A DNA stretch of 64,000 bases. Origin: Crotalaria pallida (taxonomy: Eukaryota > Streptophyta > Magnoliopsida > Fabales > Fabaceae). Shown here piece after piece: positions 12,191-22,471 of this stretch (its first letter is position 1; each line of letters opens with the position of its first letter). Where the stretch lies: NCBI GenBank assembly GCA_037953625.1, contig CM075651.1, forward strand, positions 128,368,501 through 128,432,500, given 5' to 3'. The translations under genes were made by a program, and so were the position numbers. The notes under the pieces were generated by a model. That model was given only the letters and a program-made list of their open reading frames with translations, did not search any database and was not told where the DNA came from.

Positions 12191-12192
12191 AG

Positions 12193-12204
12193 TGGTATCA
12201 GAGC
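12193..12204 (+). promoter_or_regulatory. Element 2 primer-binding site
   Basis: TGGTATCAGAGC lies two bases after the LTR end. It is a perfect 12-base complement of the plant initiator-Met tRNA 3' end. Confidence 0.92.
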
Positions 12205-12256
12205 TCGGTCGAAAGATCGAGCGTAAAAGCTTTTTCGAAAAGATCCTTTGGAAACT

Positions 12257-14020
12257 ATGGGCTCTAGCAATTATCAAGAAGGATCCTCTTCAATAAACCG
12301 CCCTCCATTCTTTAATGGTGAAGGGTATGCTTATTGGAAGGTTCGGATGAGAGTTTTTATTGAAGCAATAGACACCGATATTTGGGATGCAATAGAGGAT
12401 GGTCCATATATTCCTAGACATATGATAAATGGGGAAGTCATTGAAATTCCTAGGAAAAGTTGGAATGATGATGATAAAAAGAAAGTATCTTTTGATTTAA
12501 AAGCTAAAAACATCATCTTTTCGGCTTTATCCCATGATGAATTTTATCGAGTTTATCAATGCAAGTCGGCTAAAGAGATGTGGGACACTTTGGAAGTCAC
12601 ACATGAAGGAACAAGTGAAGTAAGAAATGCTAGATTAAATTCTTTAACACATGAATATGAATTATTTCACATGTTCCCGAATGAATCTATTGATGACTTA
12701 CAAAAGAGGTTTTCACATATCATTAGTCACTTGATTTCTCTAGGAAAGCAATTTCGTGATGGTGAAACTACTCACAAAATTTTGAGATGCCTTGATAGAA
12801 AATGGCAACCAAAGGTCACCGCCATCAAGGAGTCCAAGGATTTGAACACTATGGACTTGGCAACCTTGTTTGGGAAGCTCAAGGAACATGAGATTGATCT
12901 ATCAAGACTTAGCTCACATGAGGAGTCGGACAAAAAGAAGAAGAGCATCTCTCTCAAGGCCTCAACCAAAGTTGTAAAAGAGGTTGAAGATGACTCTACA
13001 AGTGAGAACTCCGATCATGCACTCAATGAGGAGGAAATTGGATTATTTGCAAAAAGATTCAATAAATTCCTCAAGGGCAAGAAGAGTGGCTCATCATCAA
13101 GAGATAGAAGACCCAAGGAGCACAAATCAAAGAACAAGACTTCAAGTGATGTAGTAAAGTGTCATGAATGTGGATGCATTGGACATATAAGGATGGAATG
13201 TCCTACATACTTGAGAAAGAGTGAAAAGAAGACCCAAGAGGGCAAAGGCAAGAGGGCTTACATTGTGTGGGATGCACCGGAGAAGGATGCAAAATCATCA
13301 TCAAGTAGCTCGGATGATGAAGTTGCAAATCTATGTCTCATGGCTAGAAGCAACAATGAAGCCTCAAGTGCCAATGATGAAAATGAGGAGGAGGTATCAT
13401 CTCAAAGTTCTAGCTTTTCCTCTTCCTCTATTCCTTATGATGATTTGCTCAATGAGTATAATGAAATGTTAAAACAATTTGAAAAACTAGCTAAGGTTAA
13501 CATGGAAAAAGGAAAGAAAATTTTGGAGTATCAAAAGGAAATTAATGAATTGGAAAAATATATAAATGACTTGAAACTCCAAAATGCATCCTTAGAACTT
13601 GCTACCTCTAGCCATGTTTGTGATTGTGCAAATCCTAAGGAAACTATCACTCATTGTGAGAAGTGTGGTGAACTTGAAAATGAAGTTAAAGAATTGAAAA
13701 ACAAACTCAACACACTCTCCAATAGTGATAGGAACCTAGATCGGTTACTTAGTTCACAAAGACATAATTCAAACAAAACCGGTTTAGGATATGTCCATAA
13801 GAAAAGGAACAATAAAGTGGTTGGTTCAATCTCTAAAGTTGATTTTACAAAGAAACCAACTTGCTTTTATTGTGGAAAATTTGGACATACAAACAATAGG
13901 TGCCACATAAAACATTTTGAAATTCAAAAGGGCACTTATGTTTGGATTAAAAAGGAAGAAGCACCAAAAGCTAACCCAAAGGGACCCAACATAATTTGGG
14001 TACCCAAAATGAGCAAATGA
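12257..14020 (+). CDS. gag: Element 2 Gag polyprotein
   Basis: Intact SIRE-type Gag of 587 residues. I chose the ATG at 12257, because the frame is open from a TTG at 12248 with no earlier ATG. In order: DUF4219-like segment (RPPFFNGEGYAYWKVRM, about residues 15-31); UBN2 gag domain (about 90-210, AKEMWDTLEVTHEGTSEVR); basic/serine-rich linker; CCHC zinc knuckle CHECGCIGHIRMEC (about 302-315); coiled-coil region (about 390-480); second CCHC knuckle CFYCGKFGHTNNRC (about 536-549). It would form the virus-like particle and bind the RNA. The TGA at 14018-14020 separates it from pol, which lies in the +1 frame just downstream. Confidence 0.93.
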   Translation: MGSSNYQEGSSSINRPPFFNGEGYAYWKVRMRVFIEAIDTDIWDAIEDGPYIPRHMINGEVIEIPRKSWNDDDKKKVSFDLKAKNIIFSALSHDEFYRVYQCKSAKEMWDTLEVTHEGTSEVRNARLNSLTHEYELFHMFPNESIDDLQKRFSHIISHLISLGKQFRDGETTHKILRCLDRKWQPKVTAIKESKDLNTMDLATLFGKLKEHEIDLSRLSSHEESDKKKKSISLKASTKVVKEVEDDSTSENSDHALNEEEIGLFAKRFNKFLKGKKSGSSSRDRRPKEHKSKNKTSSDVVKCHECGCIGHIRMECPTYLRKSEKKTQEGKGKRAYIVWDAPEKDAKSSSSSSDDEVANLCLMARSNNEASSANDENEEEVSSQSSSFSSSSIPYDDLLNEYNEMLKQFEKLAKVNMEKGKKILEYQKEINELEKYINDLKLQNASLELATSSHVCDCANPKETITHCEKCGELENEVKELKNKLNTLSNSDRNLDRLLSSQRHNSNKTGLGYVHKKRNNKVVGSISKVDFTKKPTCFYCGKFGHTNNRCHIKHFEIQKGTYVWIKKEEAPKANPKGPNIIWVPKMSK

Positions 14021-14033
14021 TTTTGTTTTGTAG

Positions 14034-17000
14034 GTGTGCCTTAGAACCGAAAAGAAACCGTGGTATCTTGATAGTGGATGTTCAAGGCACATGACGGGAG
14101 ATAAGCGGAACTTCATAGAGCTTACTCCTCAAGAAGGTGGATATGTCACTTATGGAGACAATAACAAAGGCAAAATTCTTGGGATTGGTAAAGTCGGTAA
14201 TTCTTCTAACTTGGTTATTGATAATGTACTTTATGTTCAAGGATTAGAACACAATCTTTTGAGCATTCGTCAACTATGTGATATTGGTAACCATGTATTA
14301 TTTACCTCTACCCAATGTCTCATAAAAAGTGACAAAGATCAATCTATCAAATTTGTTGGCAAAAGGTCTAATAACACTTACTTGGTTGAATTAAACAATA
14401 TCACCTCTTTGGTTTCTACTTGTCTAGTTAGCAAAGAGAGTGACACTTGGTTATGGCATCGTAGGACCGCTCACATTAATGTAAATCAATTAAAGAAACT
14501 ACAATCAAAAGACTTAGTAGTTGGATTACCAAAGCTAGATTTTAAAATTGAAGGTGATTGTACTCCTTGTAAGAAGTGCAAACACACCAAAAACCATTTT
14601 GGTTCTAAAAATGAGGTGTCCACAACAAGACCATTAGAAATGCTTCATATTGACTTGTTTGGACCTTCTCAAGTAAAAAGCTTTGGTGGCAACTACTATG
14701 GTTTGGTGATTGTTGATGACTTTTCTAGATTTACATGGACATTATTCCTAAGTGCAAAAAGTGAGACCTACAAATCTTTTAAACGCCATGTTAAACTTGT
14801 GCAAAACCAAGTAAACCAAAAAGTAATTATTATTAGAACCGATCATGGTGGTGAATTTGAAAACTACAAGTTTGATAGATTTTGTGATAAACATGGTATT
14901 GAACACCAATATTCCGCACCAAGAACTCCGGAACAAAATGGAGTGGTAGAGCGGAAAAATAGGGTGTTAGAGGAACGTGCAAGAACCATGCTAAATGATT
15001 CTCAAGTACCTCATTATTTTTGGGTCGATGCCGTTAATACGGCTTGCTATGTCATGAATAGAATTCTAATTAGGCCCATGCTCAAGAAAACCCCCTATGA
15101 GCTTTACAAAGGAAGAAAACCAAATATATCCTACTTTCATGTTTTTGGATGCAAAGTTTATGTGCTAAACAATGGAAAAGATCAACTTGGAAAATTTGAC
15201 TCCAAATCCGATGAGGGAATATTTTTGGGTTATTCTTCGCATAGTAAAGCATATAGAATTTTTAATAAAAGAACTATGACTATTGAAGAATCTATTCATG
15301 TGGTTTTTAACGAGTCTTCGAAAGAAGATGGTGTTTTAAGTGATGGTTGTGATGAAGGTTTTGAGTTTTCAAAAGAGGAAAAAGGGAAGGAGATTTTAAA
15401 GGATGAAGGAGAAGTTAAAAATGATCTTGATCCGGCTTGGAAAACGGTGAAAGCTCACCCTATTGACAATGTCATAGGAGACCTTTCAAAGGGAGTATTA
15501 ACTCGTAGTACTATTCAAAACATTTGTCATTTTGTTTCCTTTGTTTCTCAAATCGAACCAAATTCAATTAAGGAAGCAATTTTGGATGAACATTGGGTTA
15601 TGGCCATGCAAGAAGAACTAAATCAATTTGTTGGAAATGAAGTTTGGGAATTAGTGCCTATACCCGATGATCATACCATAATTGGTTTAAAATGGATTTA
15701 TAGAAATAAACTTGATGAATCCGGTTTGATTATAAGAAACAAAGCGAGACTTGTTGCCCAAGGGTACAACCAAGAGGAAGGTGTTGATTAAGATGAGACC
15801 TTTGCTCCGGTTGCACGCCTTGAGGCAATCCGAATCTTGCTTGCCTTTGCATCAATTAAGAAATTTACTCTTTATCAAATGGATGTCAAGAGTGCTTTCT
15901 TAAATGGTTTCATAAATGAAGAAGTGTATGTTAAGCAACCACCCGGTTTTGAGAGTCATGAATTTCCAAACCATGTTTATAAATTGAAAAAGGCACTTTA
16001 TGGATTAAAACAAGCTCCTAGAGCTTGGTATGATCGATTAAGTACCTTTTTATTAGAAAATGACTTTCAAAGGGGAAAGGTTGATAATACCCTATTCATC
16101 TATGAAACTAAAAAGGACATTTTGTTAGTGCAAATATATGTAGATGATATTATCTTTGGTGCCACTAACGTGTCCTTGTGTAGCAAGTTCTCTAATTTGA
16201 TGAAAAAGGAATTTGAAATGTCCATGATGGGAGAGCTCAAGTTCTTCCTAGGACTTCAAATCAAGCAAGTCAAGGAGGGGATTTTTGTGCATCAAGGAAA
16301 ATATTGCAAGGAGCTCCTTGGAAAATTCGGAATGGACAAATGCAAAGAAGCTTACACTCCCATGAGCACATCATGCTACCTAGACAAGGATGAACAAGGT
16401 ACACCGGTTGATGTTAGTAAATATAGAGGCATGATAGGTAGTCTTCTATATCTTACCGCATCTAGACCGGATATTATGTTTAGTGTATGCATGTGTGCCC
16501 GTTTTCAAGCTAATCCTAAGGAATCACACCTATCCGCGGTCAAACATATTTTTAAATATCTTAAAGGAACAATCAACACCGGATTATGGTATCCTAGTGA
16601 TACTAGTCTTAGTTTGGTTGGTTATTCGGATTCCGACTTTGCGGGATGCAAGCTTGATCGCAAAAGCACTAGTGGTACTTGCCATTTATTGGGAAGTTCA
16701 TTAGTGTCATGGTTTTCTAAAAAGCAAGCTTGTGTTGCTCTTTCCACCGCCGAAGCGGAATATATCGCCGCCGGTAGTTGTTGTGCTCAACTCTTGTGGA
16801 TGAAACAACAATTATTGGATTTTGGTTTGAAACTTGAAAATATTCCTATTAAGTGCGATAACACGAGTGCAATCAACTTAACTAAGAATCCGGTGTATCA
16901 CTCAAGGACTAAACACATTGAAATTAGACATCATTTTCTAAGGGATCATGTTCAAAAGGGTGATTGCACTATTGAATTTGTAAGTACCACAAATCAATTA

Positions 17001-17048
17001 GCGGACATTTTTACAAAACCATTGCCAAGAGATACCTTTATCATATAA
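14034..17048 (+). pseudogene. pol: Element 2 Pol (protease-integrase-RT-RNase H) with nonsense codon
   Basis: The pol frame opens directly after a TAG at 14031-14033 and has no upstream ATG. Domains in copia order: aspartic protease (LDSGCSRHMTGD, about 14064-14099); GAG-pre-integrase zinc region (WLWHRRTAHI then CTPCKKCKH, about 14450-14585); integrase core with catalytic Asp in HIDLFGP, Asp in RTDHGGEF and Glu in EQNGVVERKN; reverse transcriptase (WIYRNKLDESG onward) with YVDD intact at 16137-16148; RNase H (ALSTAEAEY, about 16737). A TAA at 15789-15791 breaks the RT fingers region, and the frame continues unchanged after it. A one-base change near 17037 removes the last residues. The copy cannot make full-length Pol without readthrough. 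Confidence 0.92.
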
Positions 17049-17276
17049 GAGGGGAGCTTGGAATTTTAGATGAGTCAAGCATTAGCTAATTAATGTGTGT
17101 TTGTGAAAAATCACCAAGTATGTCTCATTTCATGTGCATTAGTGTTTGATGAAAAAAATTGGACCTTGAAATGTTGTGAATTATATGATTTTGACTGTGA
17201 GTGATTTTAAGTCTAAATGTGTGTTGACGTTAAATATGTTGGATTTGTGAAAATGTGTTCAAATTGCTGTTAAAAC

Positions 17277-17740
17277 TGTCTGTCAGTCAAATTCACTCGA
17301 GTATTTTACTTTTTACTCGAGTATTTTAATTTCAAATTAAATCGTTTGAAAATAGAAAAAGTTTTTGATCAGGTCTGTGTATTTCACTCGAGTATTTCTA
17401 ATTTTACTCGAGTATTTTAATTCCTAATTAAATGGTTTGAAAATAGAAAAAGTTTTTGGTCAGGTCTGATTGTTTCACTCGAGTGTTTTTAAATTTTACT
17501 CGAGTAATTTCGTTTTTACTCGAGTCTATCAAATTTTTCTCGCGTGAATTTCAGTCCAGTAACTTCCAACTTTCTGGACTGGGCTTTTTACTCGAGTACT
17601 TTCACCAATACTCGAGTATCAGGCTTAGAACACTCGAGTGTTTTCAAAAACACTCGAGTAATGCGACTTTTTAAAGAGCAGCAACAGCGTTTCAGCCCCT
17701 CACTTTTCACGAACCCCCTCTCTCTTCACTCGAGTTCTCT
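17277..17740 (+). repeat. pre-env array of CTCGAG palindromes in element 2
   Basis: Twelve ACTCGAGT copies lie in about 450 bp between pol and the env-like ORF. The first half is built from roughly 94-bp tandem units sharing GAAAATAGAAAAAGTTTTT (17277-17366, 17367-17460, then decaying). The palindrome is the same variant as in this element's LTRs. It sits where a subgenomic promoter or RNA processing signal for the third ORF could be. Confidence 0.85.
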
Positions 17741-17935
17741 CACCCTCCATCATCAAAAACACGATTTTAACTCAAATTTTTCACAGATTTCAACTCCAAA
17801 TCATCTTCTCATCATTATTCTTCACTTATTTCACTTCAAATCTCTATTTTTCACCCTCAAATCCGAAAATCCCTTTTCAAACCCTAACTCCCCCAACTTC
17901 AAAATTCTTCAATTTTTTCTCAAAATTGTGTGCAA

Positions 17936-19243
17936 ATGTCTACTTCTCGTGCTGCCCTACGTCCAAGGAAGAAAAGGAGGGAGCCCACTCCTCCTCCTTC
18001 ATCATCTTCAGAGGAAGAAGTGGAATTCTTCTCTCCAAATGAGTGTGCTAGGAGGGAGGCGTTGTTTGTGACTCATGCATACGGTGTGCAAAGCTGGACC
18101 ACTGAGGATTTCCTTGAGGGTAATGGCTTTACATTTGTTCAAAAGCTTAGAGATCAGCACCTTATGCAATTTGTCTCTTTTCATGGTCCTATTTATCTTA
18201 GGCTTGTGCGTCAATTTTATGCAAATTTTAAGGAGATAAATAGGACTACCTATGAAACTAGTGTAGAAGGCACCCATTTTCAGATTAGGCCTAGGGATTT
18301 AGAGACCGTTTTTGGCATAACACGAACGGGGCAGAACAATTTCAATGCTAACACTGATGATATTTTTAGAAACCTGCTTCGTCCCGATCGTGTTTATGAC
18401 GGACACGAAAAGAAAGCCGTGCATATGACCACATCAAACCGCATCCTTCATCATATAGTTTGTCATATACTCATGCCCCAAACCTCTCCAAATTATTCAA
18501 AGCCCACCAAATTAGAGCTTCAACTCATTGATGCCATTCTTAATGATAATATGCTGAATTGGGCTGCAATTGTTCTTGCTCGGATGGCGAAAGCCGGGAG
18601 CTCAAAACCCTCCCAAAACTTGCCTTATCCTATGCATGTGAGTAGACTCCTCCTGCACTTCAACGTGCCTATTCCTGCTGGTGAGGAGTTCTTTGATCCT
18701 CCTGAGGAGTTGCATACGCTTCATGACAGGCTTCTTCGGCAAATGAAGATGAAGAAGCGAGGTGGGAGGTATTACTGGAAGGATGAGGTGGAAGCCATGG
18801 AGGCTCAGGAGGCCGCTGAGCATGCTGCAGCTCAGCAAGGAGTAGATGCTGAGCAGTTGGCTGAGGAGCAGGCTCAGTTTGATCAGGTTGATGGTGGTGG
18901 TGCTGGTGGTGGTGCAGATGATCCAGTTGATAATATTGATTTTGGCAATCCTGCATTTGGGACATATCAGACTCACTTAGATGCTCGCTTTGATCACTTT
19001 GACAGCCGCATGGATAGCTTTGAGCATCGATTGATTGAGCAGCAGGACAGTATTAGCAGGATTGAGTCACAGATGGGTGTACAGTTGGCCATGCTCTACT
19101 CACAGTTGGTCCAGCATTCAGCTCAGATGAATGCTCGGTGGGACCAGCATTCAGCTCAGATGCATGCTAGGTTTGATGATATGATGACTGCATTCGGTCG
19201 CTTCTTTCCTCCACAGGACCCCCCTGCACCGGAAATGTTCTGA
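17936..19243 (+). CDS. Element 2 env-like third ORF (plant retrotransposon domain)
   Basis: Intact 435-residue ORF downstream of pol, at the env-like position of SIRE elements. The ATG at 17936 is chosen over an upstream in-frame GTG. A basic, proline/serine-rich N terminus (RPRKKRREPTPPP) leads into a conserved globular region (about 40-270, with FHGPIYLRLVRQFYANF and the DLETVFGITRTG stretch). This is like the 'putative plant transposon protein' family. An Ala/Glu- and Gly-rich linker (about 280-335) precedes a C-terminal heptad coiled coil (about 345-425) with repeated QHSAQM units. I see no signal peptide or membrane segment, so an envelope role is not supported by the sequence. It could be a nuclear or particle-associated accessory protein. 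Confidence 0.85.
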   Translation: MSTSRAALRPRKKRREPTPPPSSSSEEEVEFFSPNECARREALFVTHAYGVQSWTTEDFLEGNGFTFVQKLRDQHLMQFVSFHGPIYLRLVRQFYANFKEINRTTYETSVEGTHFQIRPRDLETVFGITRTGQNNFNANTDDIFRNLLRPDRVYDGHEKKAVHMTTSNRILHHIVCHILMPQTSPNYSKPTKLELQLIDAILNDNMLNWAAIVLARMAKAGSSKPSQNLPYPMHVSRLLLHFNVPIPAGEEFFDPPEELHTLHDRLLRQMKMKKRGGRYYWKDEVEAMEAQEAAEHAAAQQGVDAEQLAEEQAQFDQVDGGGAGGGADDPVDNIDFGNPAFGTYQTHLDARFDHFDSRMDSFEHRLIEQQDSISRIESQMGVQLAMLYSQLVQHSAQMNARWDQHSAQMHARFDDMMTAFGRFFPPQDPPAPEMF

Positions 19244-19815
19244 GATTAGTGGACATTGCACACTATTTTCGCTGTTTTCTGTTTTATGGCTTGCATTTCT
19301 GGATTTTAGTTTTCATTCTATCTTTGGGAGTTAGTTTGCACTTTATAACCCCTGCGTGGGTATCTATCCGTTTTTATTATGTTCACCTTTTCATTTCAGA
19401 CTTGGATTTGGTCTTTATGATGCTTTATGTTGTGACGACTATTGTTTTATGTTATGATTTTCATTGGTTTTCACATGCATTATGTTCTCCGATAGTTATA
19501 GTTGTTTTATATTGCTATTATTTAGGGGGAGTTATCGTTATTGGTATCCTTCTTATCTCCTCCGTTTCCAAATGATACTTTTTGATTATGACAAAAAGGG
19601 GGAGAAAAGAGGCATGAGAAGAGCAAACACATTTTTTTTACTCTGATATTATTTTTTTGCTCTCGCTCTGATACCAATTACACATTGTGCACTTGACCAT
19701 GATTATTATGATATTATGTTGTGCTTGGACTTCTCTGGATTGACAGGTTTATAGGTTCCTATATTGAGGGGGAGCTCTCAAAAGAGAAGGAACGGTTTAA
19801 TTATTTTGTCATCAT
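19244..19815 (+). other. Element 2 3' untranslated spacer with extra purine tracts and PBS complement
   Basis: No ORF of note. It holds two upstream purine runs (AAAAAGGGGGAGAAAAGAGG at about 19593-19612 and GAGGGGGAG at about 19765-19773) that resemble the true polypurine tract. GCTCTGATACCA at 19665-19676 is a perfect 12-base reverse complement of the element's own primer-binding site. Confidence 0.7.
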
Positions 19816-19830
19816 CAAAAAGGGGGAGAT
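19816..19830 (+). promoter_or_regulatory. Element 2 polypurine tract
   Basis: AAAAAGGGGGAGAT directly abuts the 3' LTR start at 19831. Confidence 0.9.
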
Positions 19831-21410
19831 TGTAGAATCAAGTCTCCAATGAGGTGGATTTATTTTGATGATGACAATATAATTAGATCATGGATTTAAA
19901 GGAAGAATTCAAGCTCACCAAGTCAAGAAGAAGATCACGTGCATCATTTAGCTAGTCACTTTCTTTTGTATTTTAATTGTAATTTAATTCTTATATTTGA
20001 GAGTGGGTAGCTTAGGAAGTAATCTCATCCTTAGGATAAATAATTTTAAATGCATGAAAAAGGTTGGGGTTATATAAAATTATTCCTTGAGGAGGGAATT
20101 GAAATAAATTGTTGAAAAACTTGATTTTTATCATCTCTGGGCAAAACACTCGAGTAAGCACAAAAATACTCGAGTATAAAGACACTCGAGTAATCTGAAA
20201 GTTACTCGAGTATCAAAACACTCGAGTACTTCCCATAATACTCGAGTATTTAGGCCTCAAATCAGAGATCTGACCGTTAGTTCAATACATGGGCATTTCA
20301 ATTGAAAGATGGGCAAAAGACTCGAGTAGTCTCAAAAATACTCGAGTATTTTGACTCTGACAGCAAATTTTTTAACCGTTGGAAGAGGGCAAAAATGGGA
20401 GAAAAGAATTACTCTTACTCTCTCATTTCCTCTTCCATATATCAGAAATCAATGCCATTGAACTAATAAGGACTAGAACATTAAAAGCTTATTGTGAAAA
20501 TCATTCTCTCTCTCTCTCAAGTGAAAAATTACTCTAACTCTATTCATTCATTATTATTTGTACTAAGAGTTAGAGTTGTGCTTAATTGTTGTGGAAATCA
20601 TTTGTTGGATTTCTCCACATACACAAACACTTCTTGTTCTCAAAATCTTGGTTGGTAACCAAGTGTGCCTAAGTGGGACTTAGGTTCATTCAAGACTTGA
20701 GAGGTTCTCAAGCAAGGGCTAAGAGGTTCTTAGCTTTGGTGGAGCTCTTGAAGGTTTCAAGGAGCTTGAAGAAGAAGGAGTCTTCATCACCAACTTCAAA
20801 TTGGGGTAGAAATTCAAGAGTTTGGTACACTCTTGGAAGGGATAGGTTGAGTGAGGCATCTCAATACCCTTTGTAATATTTCTAACAATTTGATTTTAGT
20901 AGACACTCCTAAGATTCTTAGGGGGACTGGACTAGCTCTCTAAATAGAGAGTGAACCAGTATAAAATCGGTGGTGTTGATCTTTTATAGCTTTCTTTAAC
21001 TTCAAGTCAAAACCAAACCTAAGTTCCTCAAAAGGGGATTATTAATTAGAGTAGTAATTCCGCAGCAATTAAGTTGTTTTCAAGTTGTTATAACTTTATT
21101 TAATTGCTTTCTACTCTATTATTAATCTTCCCTGGACTGTATTAATTGTTATTGATTAAAGTGCATATTTTCCAGAAACTGTTTTTCTGCTAACTGCACG
21201 ATTTACTCAAGTATTCTTAAGAAGACTCGAGTGTTCTTGTGATTTTACTCGAGTAGTCTTAAAAACACTCGAGTGTTCTTGCTCTGTTTCTGAAAAATCC
21301 GCACGTGATCAATTATACTTAATTGCATTCGAAAAATTAGTCACTGTTGCATTCAGATTACTATTCACCCCCCTCTAGTAATTGCTAAGCCCGCTTGTTG
21401 GTTTCCAACA
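19831..21410 (+). repeat. Element 2 3' LTR
   Basis: Partner of 10634-12190. U3 palindrome cluster at about 20148-20350, second cluster at about 21204-21281 with one palindrome decayed to ACTCAAGT, C-loop hairpin at 21357-21382. A 22-bp tandem duplication near 20706 is absent from the 5' LTR. Confidence 0.95.
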
Positions 21411-21415
21411 TATGT

Positions 21416-21827
21416 CGTATGGCATTTTCATTCTTATTAAATTTTCAAAATAAAATTTATATTTCTAATATAAGATTTTCTTTTTACCCTCTCAACAAGG
21501 ATAATCCATATGTCTTCGAATATAAGGTGTGACTGGTGTAACTTTTTTCCTATCTTTTTACTAATGAAAAATAGAAGTTGGATCGAACATTATTTTTAAG
21601 AAGTTTTACAAATTTTAAAAACTTAACAATAACATGTAAAACAAGATAAAAGAGGACTTTTTTATCTAATAAAAAAGGAGCTTTTGAAAAACTCTCCAAA
21701 ACAAGGATATATATTTTAAGATACATGTATGGTATTTATTTTGGGTATTTGTAACTAGTATGTTAATGTATATTTTAGGTATTGATCATATCAATAATGT
21801 AATTTTTGCCTTGGAATTTATATTTTA
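21416..21827. other. host intergenic sequence
   Basis: AT-rich, no ORF or repeat structure that I can support. Confidence 0.5.
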
Positions 21828-21845
21828 ATGTCATGATCAATATTT

Positions 21846-22004
21846 TTTTCTTTGGTTGCCCATTCAGTTCCGACTCGGCTCGCGTGCCTGACTATGGCAG
21901 GTGAGTCTTCCAACCTGAATTTTCTAAATCCATAAGGAATCGAACCCTAGACCTTACTTAAGTGAGACCGAGCCGCTTACCGCTCGTCCCAACCCAAGTT
22001 GGTT
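21846..22004 (-). mobile_element. tRNA-derived SINE
   Basis: On the minus strand it starts with a tRNA-like head: an A-box-like segment in GACGAGCGGTAAGCGGC and a B box GGGTTCGATTCC about 40 bases on. It ends in a short A/T-rich tail (plus-strand T run at 21841-21849). An 18-bp target duplication flanks it (21828-21845 and 22005-22022; ATGTCATRATCAATATTT, one mismatch). This is a standard target-primed SINE insertion. Confidence 0.88.
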
Positions 22005-22022
22005 ATGTCATAATCAATATTT

Positions 22023-22356
22023 AGTCCTTATATCTTGGCTTATTTTGGGCATCAACCTGCAATTTTACGATACTCATATGCGATTTTATTGGAAAAATCG
22101 TTTCTTTTCACTTTGTTTATATAAAGTTATTTATAAAATTTATATTTATATTGTCATACTCATACCCCAGTTTTATAGAAAATGTCGTATTCCATACTCG
22201 GTACCGTACCTGTAACCCCTAATTTTTAATTCCTGATTAATAAAAGTTAATTATAAAGTTTATTTATAATAATTACTTTTATTATAATCTTTGATTAATT
22301 ATATGTATTATGTGTGTGTTTGATGAAAGAAAATGTGTGGAAAATAGTTTGATAAT
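22023..22356. other. host intergenic sequence
   Basis: AT-rich, no gene. GTCGTATTCCATACTCGGTACC near 22168-22205 resembles the GTATCGGTATCGAATACGG area at 52560-52600, suggesting a shared degenerate repeat. Confidence 0.4.
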
Positions 22357-22471
22357 TATTTTTAGGCTTAATTATGTCACAAGTCCCTGAAGTTTGTGGT
22401 ACTTTTGCCAAATACCCTTATTCTTTATTTTCCAATGTCTGACTCCCCGAAGTTACTTCTGAGTTTGTCAT

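Larger units (their letters stand above)
10634..21410 (+). mobile_element. Element 2: near-complete SIRE-type Ty1/copia element with env-like ORF
   Basis: A 10.8 kb element with LTRs 10634-12190 and 19831-21410 and a perfect 5-bp target duplication, TATGT (10629-10633 and 21411-21415). The order is LTR, primer site, gag, pol, palindrome array, env-like ORF, polypurine tract, LTR. By eye the LTRs differ by about a dozen substitutions, a 22-bp tandem duplication (about 20706-20727) and small indels, so the insertion is fairly young. Visible damage in pol is one nonsense codon and a C-terminal frameshift. Confidence 0.96.

Noticed and set aside
18602..18976. Minus-strand open frames opposite the env-like ORF
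   Set aside because: Low-complexity H/L/S-rich shadows of the Ala/Glu-rich coding strand.
17936..19243. Calling the third ORF a true envelope glycoprotein
   Set aside because: No signal peptide, membrane segment or glycoprotein features are visible, so the env-like label is kept only for its position.
21846..22004. tRNA gene on the minus strand
   Set aside because: A and B boxes are present, but there is no cloverleaf-length acceptor stem. An A/T-rich tail and an 18-bp target duplication make it a SINE.
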